Below, piece by piece: positions 17,725-26,845 of a DNA stretch of 64,000 nt (the stretch's first letter is position 1; every line of letters starts with the position of its first letter). The notes under the pieces are model-generated. The model was not told the origin of the DNA and ran no database searches. It saw only the letters and a program-made list of their open reading frames with translations. The DNA lies in assembly GCA_029262065.1 (NCBI GenBank), contig JAJDAC010000033.1, forward strand, positions 1-64,000, read 5' to 3'. Position numbers and translations under genes: made by a program. Origin of the DNA: Candidatus Krumholzibacteriota bacterium (GTDB lineage: Bacteria > Krumholzibacteriota > Krumholzibacteriia > JAJRXK01).

Positions 17725-19905
17725 TCAGGCCTGCTTCATGCTCATGGCCACGCGCTGGCGCGCTTTGTCCACCTCGAGCACCTTGACCTGCACGGTCTGA
17801 CCCACGTGCACCACGTCCGACGGATTCTCCACGTACCGATCAGCCAACTGACTGATGTGGACCAATCCGTCCTGGTGGACGCCCACGTCCACGAACGCCC
17901 CGAAGTGGGTCACGTTCGTGACCACGCCGCTGAGCACCATGCCCTCACGCAGGTCGTCGAGCGAGTTCACATCGTCGCGGTAGGCAACCGCTTCGAAGTT
18001 GCTACGCGGATCCAGTCCTGGGCGTTCCAATTCTTCGAGAATGTCTCCCAGCGTGTATTGCCCCACCGAATCATCGACGTACGTCGCCATGTCGATGCGT
18101 GCCAGTAGCTGCCGGTCGCCAATCAACTGCCCCACCTGCTGACCCAGATCGCGGGCCATGCGCTCCACCAGCGCGTACCGCTCGGGATGCACCGCCGAGT
18201 CGTCGAGCGGGTTGCCACCCTTCACGCGCAGAAACCCGGCCGCCTGTTCGAATGTCTTGGCCCCCAACCCGGACACCTTCATCAATTGGTCGCGACCACC
18301 AAACGCGCCGGCCTCGTCGCGATGTTTCACCACCGCATTGGCCAGGCGGGTATTGAGCCCAGACACGTACTGCAACAGGGACGCCGAAGCCGTGTTGAGA
18401 TCCACGCCCACCTTGTTCACGCAGCTCATCACCACGTCGTCGAGCGCTTGCTTCAGGGCCTTCTGGTCCACGTCGTGTTGGTACTGCCCCACCCCAATGC
18501 TCTTGGGGTCGATCTTCACCAGCTCGGCCAACGGATCCTGCAACCGGCGACCAATGGACACTGCCCCGCGCACGGTGACATCCTGGTCGGGCATTTCCTC
18601 GCGAGCCACGGCCGAAGCCGAGTACACGGAGGCGCCCGACTCGTTGACCATGACCGCGGTCGCCGACCGGATGTCGCGTTTCTTCAGGTAGTCCCGCACC
18701 ACGGCGAAGGTCTCCCGTCCCCCAGTGCCGTTGCCAACAGCCACGGCCGCCAATGTGGGATGCGCTTTGAACCAGGCATCGAGCGCACGCTCGGTGCCGG
18801 CCACGTCCTGACGCGGCACCGTGGGGTAGACGACACCGTGGTCGAGCAAACGACCGGTTTCACTCAGAACCACGACCTTGCATCCAGTGCGAAAACCGGG
18901 ATCGATAGCCATGACCGGCCGTGAACCAAACGGCGATGCGAGAAGCAGGTCGCGCAGGTTCTCGGCGAAGACCTCAATCGCTTCTCGGTCCGCACGTTCC
19001 TTCAACTCGGCGCGCACGTCGGTGGCAATCTGCGCCGAAAGCAACCGGTCGTAGGCGTCTTCGGTGGCCATCTTCACCTGGTCCGACCAGATGGACCGCT
19101 CGCCCACCACGCGTCGCACCAGCAATGCCTTCGCGGTATCGGTATCGGGCAGGATCTTGTGCGAAAGGAAGCCCTCCTTCTCGCCGCGCAGAATGGCCAG
19201 CATTCGATGGCCGCGAATGTGGTTCACCGGCTCCTGGAAATCGTAGTAGTCGGTGAACTTGCTGGTCTCCTTGGCCTTGCCCCGGGCCGCCTTGGAATAC
19301 ACCAGCCCCTGTTTCCACGTGAGTCCTCGGATTGCCGCCCGCCATTCGGCCGTTTCCACCACGCGCTCGGCCACGATGTCGCGAGCACCCTGCAGGGCGT
19401 CGGCCGCCGTTGGCACTTCTTTCTCCGGGTCGACGAACTCGCTCGCAATGTCTTCCACAGACCCCCTGGCGTCGGCTTGCGCCCACATGCGTTCGGCCAG
19501 CGGGTCGAGGCCCTTTTCCCGCGCGATGGTCGCGCGCGTCCGTCGTTTGGGCTTGTAGGGTAGGTACAGATCCTCCAGGGCCGCGCGCGAATCGCAGGCC
19601 AGAATCGTCGCGCGCAACTCGGGCGTGAGTTTGCCCTGTTCATCGATGATGGACAGGATGGACTGCTTACGCATGAAGAATTCGCGGTGGAACAGCAATC
19701 GCTCCTGCGTTCTCTGCACGGCTTCATCATCGGCACCCTTGGTTACCTCCTTGCGGTATCGCGCGATGAAGGGGACCGTGCTGCCCTCGTCGAGCAGGGC
19801 AATGACCGCCCGCGTCGATTCCGGTGTCAAACCAACTTCGGGTGCAATGACTGTCGCGTAGTCGGGTTCGGCAATGGTTGCCAGTTCGCTCGCGGGTTCG
19901 CTCAC
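17725..19905 (-). CDS. tex: Tex-type RNA-binding transcription accessory protein
   Basis: Tex proteins bind nucleic acid and affect transcription and stress tolerance. The 726-residue chain has the typical order: Tex N-terminal helices (TVPFIARYRKEVTKG), the YqgF/RNase H-like domain with AIDPGFRTGCKVVVL, helix-hairpin-helix segments (CVNKVGVDLNTAS, LMKVSGLGAKTFEQAAGFLR) and a C-terminal S1 domain (SGVVTNVTHFGAFVDVGVHQDGL). I chose the GTG at 19905 because GAGG lies five bases upstream. A TTG at 19935 would add ten residues and overlap the M20 gene by 23 bases. It is the second gene of a two-gene minus-strand unit with the M20 peptidase. Confidence 0.93.
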   Translation of the reverse strand: MSEPASELATIAEPDYATVIAPEVGLTPESTRAVIALLDEGSTVPFIARYRKEVTKGADDEAVQRTQERLLFHREFFMRKQSILSIIDEQGKLTPELRATILACDSRAALEDLYLPYKPKRRTRATIAREKGLDPLAERMWAQADARGSVEDIASEFVDPEKEVPTAADALQGARDIVAERVVETAEWRAAIRGLTWKQGLVYSKAARGKAKETSKFTDYYDFQEPVNHIRGHRMLAILRGEKEGFLSHKILPDTDTAKALLVRRVVGERSIWSDQVKMATEDAYDRLLSAQIATDVRAELKERADREAIEVFAENLRDLLLASPFGSRPVMAIDPGFRTGCKVVVLSETGRLLDHGVVYPTVPRQDVAGTERALDAWFKAHPTLAAVAVGNGTGGRETFAVVRDYLKKRDIRSATAVMVNESGASVYSASAVAREEMPDQDVTVRGAVSIGRRLQDPLAELVKIDPKSIGVGQYQHDVDQKALKQALDDVVMSCVNKVGVDLNTASASLLQYVSGLNTRLANAVVKHRDEAGAFGGRDQLMKVSGLGAKTFEQAAGFLRVKGGNPLDDSAVHPERYALVERMARDLGQQVGQLIGDRQLLARIDMATYVDDSVGQYTLGDILEELERPGLDPRSNFEAVAYRDDVNSLDDLREGMVLSGVVTNVTHFGAFVDVGVHQDGLVHISQLADRYVENPSDVVHVGQTVQVKVLEVDKARQRVAMSMKQA

Positions 19906-19912
19906 TGCGACC

Positions 19913-21250
19913 TCACTTTCCGTGACTCTGGGCAAGACGCAGCAGCAGCAAAGCTACTCGCTGGGCCTGGGTTGTAAATGTGCGTAGATCGGCGGTCTCG
20001 CGATCGGTGTGACCGCCGCTTCCCATGAGACCAAGACCGTCGAGGGCGCCCTCGACAAGGCCGGCGGTAAACGACACGTCGGCCGCCCCCGCCCGCCGTG
20101 GATCCACTGCGGTAACCGGCCCATGACCAAGGTCGCGGCTGGCCCGGTCGAGGACCTTCAAGAGTTCGTAGTTGCCGGGCGCCGGCGCCAACGGCGGATA
20201 CTTGTCGAAGAACGTGAGCTGGGCGTGGGTGTGCGGCAAGCTCTGCTGCACCACGGCCTGCATGACACCTTTCGCGCGCTCCAATTGTTCGAGGCTCAGG
20301 GCCCGCAGATCTCCCATGACGGTCGCGGTTTCGGCGATCACGTTGTTCTTGCCGAAGGCTTCGCCTCGGGCCGACTCGCTGCTGGCCTGCGCGCTGGTTC
20401 CGCCCACCACCAAGCCGGGATTGAAGGTCAGATTCTGTTCGTAGGCCAGCCCGTGCCGGAAGCCCTGGAGAATGCGGGCCATCTCGAACACCGCGCCCGC
20501 CCCCACGTCGGGCTGGAAGATCTGCGAACTGTGCGCGGTGCGCCCCGACACCTCGAGCGTCCAGGAGGTCGAACCACGGCGGGCCACGACCGCCGTCGTG
20601 GGATCGCCATCGCCATCTTCGAAACCAAGCGCGATATCAGCCTGCTTGGCGGCCTCTATCAGAACGTGCCGGGCCAGCTCGACCGGCGCGCCTACTTTTT
20701 CTTCATCGCCGATGAGTACAACGGTTACCGTGAGGCCCTCGAACGCGCCCGCCTCGAGCAGAGCGGCCAGGGCGCTCAGGATGACGATGTTCCCGCCCTT
20801 CATGTCGGTGGTGCCCGGGCCCTTGGCGTGAAACTCGTCTATCTGTTCGTAGCGCTGAAACGGATGATCGGGCTCGAACACGGTATCGAGATGTCCAATC
20901 AGCAACACGTGCAACGGACCCTGACCGTGCCGAGCCACCAGATGGCCGGCACGATCGAAGTCCGTGCCATCGATCCATTCGGTTTGGAAGCCCAATTGGT
21001 CGAACTGGTCGCGAAAGACACGACCGACTTCGCGCACGCCGTCCAGATTCAACGTGCCACTGTTGATGTTCACGGTTCGCTCGAGCAGCGCTACATCGTG
21101 TTCGTACCGCGAGGCCGCGACACGAACGATGGTCTGCTCCTGCGCCGACAGCTGAGATTTCGTGGGCTGAGCCGATGCAGTGGACTGGGCCAAAGCAACG
21201 GGCGGCAGGACGACCGACACGAGAGCGAGTAGCGCAGCCAGCGTGCGCAT
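19913..21250 (-). CDS. Secreted M20-family zinc peptidase (glutamate carboxypeptidase-like)
   Basis: The 445-residue protein starts at the ATG at 21250, giving a good signal peptide (MRTLAALLALVSVVLPPVALA). A longer frame to 21613 puts over 120 unrelated residues in front and is unlikely. Metal-binding and catalytic landmarks of M20 are present: LIGHLDTVF, the bridging aspartate in TDMKGGN, the catalytic glutamate in DEEKVG, and a late histidine in SGGHTDRE. A dimerisation domain lies at about 230-340. The closest named family is carboxypeptidase G2/glutamate carboxypeptidase, acting on N-acyl amino acids in the periplasm. It ends seven bases before the Tex start. Confidence 0.87.
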   Translation of the reverse strand: MRTLAALLALVSVVLPPVALAQSTASAQPTKSQLSAQEQTIVRVAASRYEHDVALLERTVNINSGTLNLDGVREVGRVFRDQFDQLGFQTEWIDGTDFDRAGHLVARHGQGPLHVLLIGHLDTVFEPDHPFQRYEQIDEFHAKGPGTTDMKGGNIVILSALAALLEAGAFEGLTVTVVLIGDEEKVGAPVELARHVLIEAAKQADIALGFEDGDGDPTTAVVARRGSTSWTLEVSGRTAHSSQIFQPDVGAGAVFEMARILQGFRHGLAYEQNLTFNPGLVVGGTSAQASSESARGEAFGKNNVIAETATVMGDLRALSLEQLERAKGVMQAVVQQSLPHTHAQLTFFDKYPPLAPAPGNYELLKVLDRASRDLGHGPVTAVDPRRAGAADVSFTAGLVEGALDGLGLMGSGGHTDRETADLRTFTTQAQRVALLLLRLAQSHGK

Positions 21251-21654
21251 GGACAAGTATGTCACGACAGTACTTCCGCGGTTGGAGGCAGACTGCCGAT
21301 TGTCGAGGAGGCAAGCGCCGGGGTCAACCGGCAGGGTGGGCACAAGCGGCCCCGGTCTCAACCATGCGAACCGGGACCGCGGTGCATTCCGAAGCGGGCT
21401 CCCACCTGGCGACGATGGTTGGACGAGGGCCCAACCACGGCCGCTGCCTCGGAACATTTCGTCGGGCGCCGCCATCAAGCGGTGTGACGTACATAGGTGC
21501 ATGACGCCTCCAGATCCGTGCGTCGCTTGAGTCACTTTTTCCGCGTTTTCCAGTTCGTCGCTCATTCGATTACGTTTGTTGTTGGAATAGCACCGCAGGC
21601 ATGATAGGGTCAATTCACACCCTGACGACTCGCCCGTCCAAGGAGGCTCCCCGA

Positions 21655-24600
21655 ATGCGTCGCAGCTTCGCGATTGCCCTGCTGTCGCTACTGTCCTTCT
21701 CCCTGTTCGCCACCGACCCCTCTCAGGCCATTACTCCGCAGGACGCCGAGAACCTGGTCATTCAACAGGTCATCACCCCCGACCCACTCGAGCCCCAGCT
21801 GGTGGCTTTCTTCTACCAGATGGGCCTGCCCTCGCCGGCCCTGACCGTGGGTCAAACGGTGGAGTCGGTCGACGGGTTGGTCTCGTTCACGGCCACCGAG
21901 CCCACGTACTTCATATGGATCGACCGTGAGGCCACGTTCGAGTGGTACCACCAGTCGCGCTTCGTGTTCGTGACCGAGGCCGCGGGAATCGTTACGACTT
22001 TCGACTCGGAGACGTGGCCCATCATCGACGGTTCCGAGTACGAGGGGTTCACCGATTCAACCGGCGACAATTTCTACGGCGCCTATCCAGCCCTCATGCC
22101 TCCGCCGCCCGCTACCGCGCCACCCGTCAGTTTGACCAAGGCGGTCGACCCCAACGCGTGCGCCCTGATTGCCATTGGAAAAAACCGAGATGGCGTCAAC
22201 GAGAAGCAGTCGCGCCAGGTCGATACCAACCGCATCGTAAAATACCTGCAGAACAACCCGCGCGGGCCTGAGTTGGCTGGTGCCAACATCAAGACCGAGC
22301 GCGGACCCCAAGGCAGCCTCTACTGCGGCGCAAGCATCCAGGACGTGTGCACGCAGATTACCAACATCCTGCAGAACCCCAATTGCAAGAAGTTCTACTT
22401 CTTCTACGCGGGGCACGGATCGAAAGGCAGCAACGCATCCATGGTGTTTCGAGGCGCCAATGGGGGTCGCGAGCCCATGACCTACGCCGAGTTGGGCAGA
22501 AAGATCCTCAACGCGGTGCCCTTGAACCAAGCACCTCCCGAGTTATGCATCGTCATTGAGGCGTGCTACAGCGGCAGCGTGGTCAAACAACTCAAGGACG
22601 TGCGCGTGGTCCGCAACGGCAAACCCGTGGGTCTGAAGGTCTCCGTGATCTCCAGCTCATCGTCGGACCAGGTGACGGAACGTTTCGGCGACGGGAGCGG
22701 CACGCCGTTTTACCTGGGTCTGGAGATCTGCTCGGCCGATCTACAAGCCAACCTCAATGGCGACAGCAAGATCAGCCTGTCCGAGGCCATCGCCTGGGCC
22801 CGTGCCGTAATCCCTCAGAACGCCACCCGGTTCCCGCGTATCGAGGGAATCGGCGTGGAAACGAACGTGGTGTTCAGAGGGTCAAAAACCATCAGCAAGG
22901 AGGTAAAGATCAAGGACCGCGGCAAGGGGAAGCCACGCGTATGCGAAGTGCTTGTAGGCTTCCGCGTACTCATCGATGGTGAATGGGAAAACGTCAACAA
23001 ACGGTTCCTCTACCTCAGGAACGCCAGCTGCACCAAAACCAATGTCCCCAGGGTTCCCTTCCGGATTACATGCGAGAAGTTTGTCAACGGCGAACGAACC
23101 ACGGTCATCGTGAAGGACAAGATCAGCATCAAGCTACCGCCGAAGGCGCGGGTCCCCCTGATTGGTCTGCCTGCCGACTGTATCGCCAACACCTGGAAAA
23201 TCGAGGTCTTGGGTAAGAATGGCGAACCCGTCGGCAAAGGATCACCCGAAGTCGTAGAGACAAGATACCGGTGGATCAACGTACCCAGGGATGAAGATTT
23301 CCTGATCTACGAAGACTTTGCGATCGTACCCGGCGAGAGCCACACCAACGACCTGGGAGTCACACCGCCGTTCGCGCTGACGGCCGACCCGGTGTCGTTC
23401 ACCGACATCGGAACCCTGGACACGCTGAACGTGGCAATCCGAGGCATTATCCCTCCACCCACGCCCGGCGGCACCCCCTTCACCTGGTCCCACTTCGTGC
23501 CCACCAGCGGCGACTCGACCGAAATCAGCTACGACTTCCGAACGCAGGGCGAAGTACCCGGCAACATCGGAGCCGGCGCCGGAATCTTGTACGAGGCTCT
23601 TTTTGTCGGTGGGGACATCGATGTGGTCGGTGGCTTCGCGGCCCTGGATCACTCGTCGGTCATGTTCATGACCGACGGAGCCAGCGCCTCTACGGCCCCG
23701 GGCGCAATCTTCGACATCATCGAAGGCGGTATCGAAGCCGACGACGGCGCCTCGTGGACCACCGACTTCCGCGGCGACATGATGTGGAACAACGCGAGCC
23801 TATCGTCTCCGGCCAATGGCCTTCGGCTCGATAGCGCCAGAGGTGGCCTCAGCGGCGTATGTGTGATGGACAGCGAGGGCCCGGGCCTGTTCCTGACCGG
23901 CGACCTCTCGATGATCGGCATGGACAACATCACGCTGATCGGCAGCGCGGGCGCGGGGGTCGAAGCGGACGGCGCCGGCTTGACCGGCATCACCGGCCTG
24001 CTCGTGGTCGACAGCGGGACCGACGACATCGTACTGAGCAACGGCACCCAGCTGGTACTGCTCGATTCCTACTATGACGACACCAAGGTGTCGATCGATG
24101 CGACCTCGGCCCTCGGCCGACTGTGGTCCACGTCGGTGCAGGTGCTCGACGCGTCGGCAACGGAATTGCCGGTGGCGGGCGCGACCGTGGATTTCTACCG
24201 GCTCGAGGGCGGGCCCCGCGTGTTCGTCGACTCCAAGGTCACCGACGTGGACGGGGTCACCGACACGCTCGAGCTGGAGGCGACGTTTACCGACATCTCT
24301 GGGTCGACCGACCTGTCCAACTACGAGATCGACGTCACGGTGGGCGTGGGTCCAGGCGCGGCGACCATCACCATCCCCTACCGGGCCGAGGACAACAACG
24401 TGGTCACGCTCTACTGGGATGCGGCCACGGGCACCGAGCCACCACGCCAGCCCATCAGTGCGCTGCGGCTGGCACCCAATCCGTTCAACCCCAAGACCAC
24501 CGTGTCGTTCGAGTTGGCGACCGGGGGAAACACCACGGTCACGATTTCCAATGCACGAGGCGAACGCGTGAAGGTGCTCCACGCCGGTGTGCTTGGTCAC

Positions 24601-24729
24601 GGCGAGCATCGGTTCGATTGGAATGGGCGCGACGATTCTGGTCAGGATGTGGCCAGCGGCGTGTACTACTTCCGGCTGGAGACCGCGTCGGGCCCGACCC
24701 AGATGAAGAAGGGCGTCCTGGTTCGCTAG
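21655..24729 (+). CDS. Secreted clan CD (C13/legumain-like) cysteine protease with FlgD-type C-terminal domain
   Basis: The 1024-residue protein has a signal peptide ending near SQA (about residue 25). A caspase-haemoglobinase-fold domain follows from about 180, with the dyad visible as YAGHGS (H254) and EACYSGS (C304), both in the expected hydrophobic-strand context. This looks closest to C13 legumain-like proteases (HG...EACYSGS). The middle part (about 420-900) appears beta-rich, with choice-of-anchor-like repeats. The last 90 residues are a complete FlgD-type domain (APNPFNPKTTVSFELA, then WNGRDDSGQDVASGVYYF, ending VLVR). I chose ATG 21655 over 21601 because AAGGAGG lies eight bases upstream. 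Role is probably surface proteolysis or processing; substrate unknown. Confidence 0.8.
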   Translation: MRRSFAIALLSLLSFSLFATDPSQAITPQDAENLVIQQVITPDPLEPQLVAFFYQMGLPSPALTVGQTVESVDGLVSFTATEPTYFIWIDREATFEWYHQSRFVFVTEAAGIVTTFDSETWPIIDGSEYEGFTDSTGDNFYGAYPALMPPPPATAPPVSLTKAVDPNACALIAIGKNRDGVNEKQSRQVDTNRIVKYLQNNPRGPELAGANIKTERGPQGSLYCGASIQDVCTQITNILQNPNCKKFYFFYAGHGSKGSNASMVFRGANGGREPMTYAELGRKILNAVPLNQAPPELCIVIEACYSGSVVKQLKDVRVVRNGKPVGLKVSVISSSSSDQVTERFGDGSGTPFYLGLEICSADLQANLNGDSKISLSEAIAWARAVIPQNATRFPRIEGIGVETNVVFRGSKTISKEVKIKDRGKGKPRVCEVLVGFRVLIDGEWENVNKRFLYLRNASCTKTNVPRVPFRITCEKFVNGERTTVIVKDKISIKLPPKARVPLIGLPADCIANTWKIEVLGKNGEPVGKGSPEVVETRYRWINVPRDEDFLIYEDFAIVPGESHTNDLGVTPPFALTADPVSFTDIGTLDTLNVAIRGIIPPPTPGGTPFTWSHFVPTSGDSTEISYDFRTQGEVPGNIGAGAGILYEALFVGGDIDVVGGFAALDHSSVMFMTDGASASTAPGAIFDIIEGGIEADDGASWTTDFRGDMMWNNASLSSPANGLRLDSARGGLSGVCVMDSEGPGLFLTGDLSMIGMDNITLIGSAGAGVEADGAGLTGITGLLVVDSGTDDIVLSNGTQLVLLDSYYDDTKVSIDATSALGRLWSTSVQVLDASATELPVAGATVDFYRLEGGPRVFVDSKVTDVDGVTDTLELEATFTDISGSTDLSNYEIDVTVGVGPGAATITIPYRAEDNNVVTLYWDAATGTEPPRQPISALRLAPNPFNPKTTVSFELATGGNTTVTISNARGERVKVLHAGVLGHGEHRFDWNGRDDSGQDVASGVYYFRLETASGPTQMKKGVLVR

Positions 24730-24814
24730 GCCCATGACAATTGGCACGGTGGCGTGGCACAATGGTGCCTACGCCACCGCCCGCCAATGGTCAGATAGCA
24801 GAGGGAAGCCCACC

Positions 24815-26068
24815 ATGTTCGATTGGAAGTTCCGCGCGGCACTCGCCGCGGCCGGATTCGTAGTTGCCGCCGCCGTAGCCGCACCCGACGCGGGCGCCGA
24901 GTGGTCGGGAACCCAGGAGCAGCGCGAGGGCGTGCTGCACATCCTGAACTCCGACACTCCCCAACTACCGCCGCTGAAGATTACCCTGGACGAGCAATGG
25001 CGTATTGGCACCGACGACGACGACGAGTTCTTCGGAGTGATCTCCCGCGTCACGACCGACAGCGATGGCAACGTCTACGCTCTGGATTCCCAGCTCACCG
25101 AAGTCCGCGTGTACGACGCCGACGGCAACTACCTGCGCACGGTGGGCCGCGAGGGCGAGGGACCGGGCGAGTTTCGCAACCCCAACGACATGTACCTGGG
25201 CCTGGGCGACAAGATCGGCGTGCTCCAGGTGTTCCCCGGCAAGGTCGTGCAGCTGAGCAAGGACGGCGACCCGCTCGACAACTTCCGGCTGCCGGAGGTC
25301 GAGGGCGGTGGCTTCCAATTGGTGTTCAACGCCATGGCCACGCGTGACCGGTTGGTCATGGCCGGCGCTCAGATGGCCCGCGAAGGTCAGGAGCAGATGC
25401 AGGTGACCTACCTGAAGGCCTTCGCCGACGACGGCACCGAGCTGGTGCATTTCTACGACGAAGCGCGCGAGAATCGGTTCGGCAACATGAAGTACGAGGA
25501 GTCGACCTTCTCGAACTTCCAACGACGCTGGACCCTGGGCGGCGACGGACGCGTGTACGCAGCCCTGACCTTTGGCGAGTATGTCATCCATGTATGGAAC
25601 GCCGACGGCACACCCGACCGGGTCATTCGCCGCGACTCCTACGTGCCCGCCTCGCGCAATCGCGAAACCAAGAAACGCTTCCAACGATTGTACGACGGTG
25701 TGACCAGCTGGAATCCCAACTCGGAGTTTTCCGTCAGCGACCACCACGTGGCCGTGGGTTCGCTATCGGTACGCGGCGATGGCACGTTATGGGTTCTGAG
25801 CGGACACGGCACGTACGAAACCCCTGAGGGTGTGGCCGCGGCCTTCGATATCTACGACAGCGAAGGCCGCTTCGTGCGGCAGGCTCATCTGATCGGCGAC
25901 TTCGATCCTACCGAAGACGCGACCTTCTTTCGCGATGGCCGCCTGTACGTGGTAACCAGCTCGTTCAGCTCGGTGCTCAGCTCCATGGGCGGCGGCGATG
26001 ACGACGAGGCCATGGAAGAACCCGAACCGGTCACGTTGGTGTGCTACAAGCTCGTGTCGGAGTTGTAG
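24815..26068 (+). CDS. Secreted six-bladed beta-propeller (NHL-like) protein
   Basis: The 417-residue protein has a signal peptide (about 1-26, ending in ...APDAGA) and NHL/6-bladed-propeller blades. The clearest is YALDSQLTEVRVYDADGNYL followed by TVGREGEGPGEFRNP. Other blades lie around HVWNADGTPDRVIRR and FDIYDSEGRFVRQ. Such proteins are usually scaffolds or binding proteins, and no catalytic residues are apparent. The ATG at 24815 has GAGGGAAG upstream; an upstream ATG at 24734 would hide the signal peptide. The 3' end overlaps the convergent gene at 26044 by 25 bases. Confidence 0.78.
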   Translation: MFDWKFRAALAAAGFVVAAAVAAPDAGAEWSGTQEQREGVLHILNSDTPQLPPLKITLDEQWRIGTDDDDEFFGVISRVTTDSDGNVYALDSQLTEVRVYDADGNYLRTVGREGEGPGEFRNPNDMYLGLGDKIGVLQVFPGKVVQLSKDGDPLDNFRLPEVEGGGFQLVFNAMATRDRLVMAGAQMAREGQEQMQVTYLKAFADDGTELVHFYDEARENRFGNMKYEESTFSNFQRRWTLGGDGRVYAALTFGEYVIHVWNADGTPDRVIRRDSYVPASRNRETKKRFQRLYDGVTSWNPNSEFSVSDHHVAVGSLSVRGDGTLWVLSGHGTYETPEGVAAAFDIYDSEGRFVRQAHLIGDFDPTEDATFFRDGRLYVVTSSFSSVLSSMGGGDDDEAMEEPEPVTLVCYKLVSEL

Positions 26069-26619
26069 TCGAAGCGAATCTGCTTACGGACCCCGGTCAG
26101 CGTGATGTATTGATAAGTCACCAGGCCAGGGCCGGCTTCGGCCGACAACTCCATACGGCCGTCCTGGATGCTCCCCAACCATTCGGCCACCACCGACAGA
26201 AAATCCAGAGCCTCGACGCGCTGGAATGTTCCCTGGCAAGGTGCGGTCAGCGGCACCATGCCATCGGACTGCGTGGAAAGATCGAACTGGGGGGCAGTGG
26301 TCCACGTCACGGTGAAGCGACGCGCATCGGGCGAACTACCGTTCACGAAGGAAACGCGCCGCCAGGTGCCACAGCGTCGGGTGGACAAGCGAATGTCCAT
26401 CTCGAACTGGGCTTCGGCCACGGTTGTGGCCATGGTCACGGCCGTCAACGGTGGCACCGCTTGCTGTTTGCTGATGGCTGCGGCCGCCATTCTCAGCTCG
26501 GCCAGCTTCGCGTCCATGTCAATGGACGACTGGGCCACGGCGCGGCCCGAAAAAATCAAACAAACGGCGAAACAAACAGACCACGAAAACTTCGAGGACG
26601 AAGTACGTAGATCAACCAA
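26044..26619 (-). CDS. Hypothetical secreted protein
   Basis: The 191-residue protein has a signal peptide (WSVCFAVCLIFSGRAVAQ). A helical segment (SIDMDAKLAELRMAAAAISKQQ) is followed by a beta-rich part with two cysteines (RRCGTWRRVSF and APCQGTFQRV) that may pair. I do not recognise a family. It starts at a TTG (26619) with AGGAGG five bases upstream and converges on the propeller gene with a 25-base overlap. About 225 bases upstream, to the recQ start, hold only short chance frames and presumably its promoter. Confidence 0.6.
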   Translation of the reverse strand: MVDLRTSSSKFSWSVCFAVCLIFSGRAVAQSSIDMDAKLAELRMAAAAISKQQAVPPLTAVTMATTVAEAQFEMDIRLSTRRCGTWRRVSFVNGSSPDARRFTVTWTTAPQFDLSTQSDGMVPLTAPCQGTFQRVEALDFLSVVAEWLGSIQDGRMELSAEAGPGLVTYQYITLTGVRKQIRFDYNSDTSL

Positions 26620-26845
26620 AGGCCCCTCCTGTACGGAGTAGGCCGAGTATTCCCGCGACGTAGATTTTTCGGTGGGAAGGACAGCACGTCACGAAGTGCT
26701 CGGCATGGGATGTCGTGTCAAGTGAGCGCGATGTCGAGCTTCAAGAATACGAATCGAGATAGCCCTCCGCACGAGGGAAACCCCCCATGCCATTCAGGCG
26801 AGACCCGCTGGCCATTTGGCTGTACCCTGCGCCATCCAGACCCAC

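Noticed and set aside
20009-21232. 407-codon plus-strand frame opposite the M20 peptidase
   Set aside because: Metal-ligand motifs and signal peptide are all on the minus strand; the opposite frame is Arg/Gly-rich shadow sequence.
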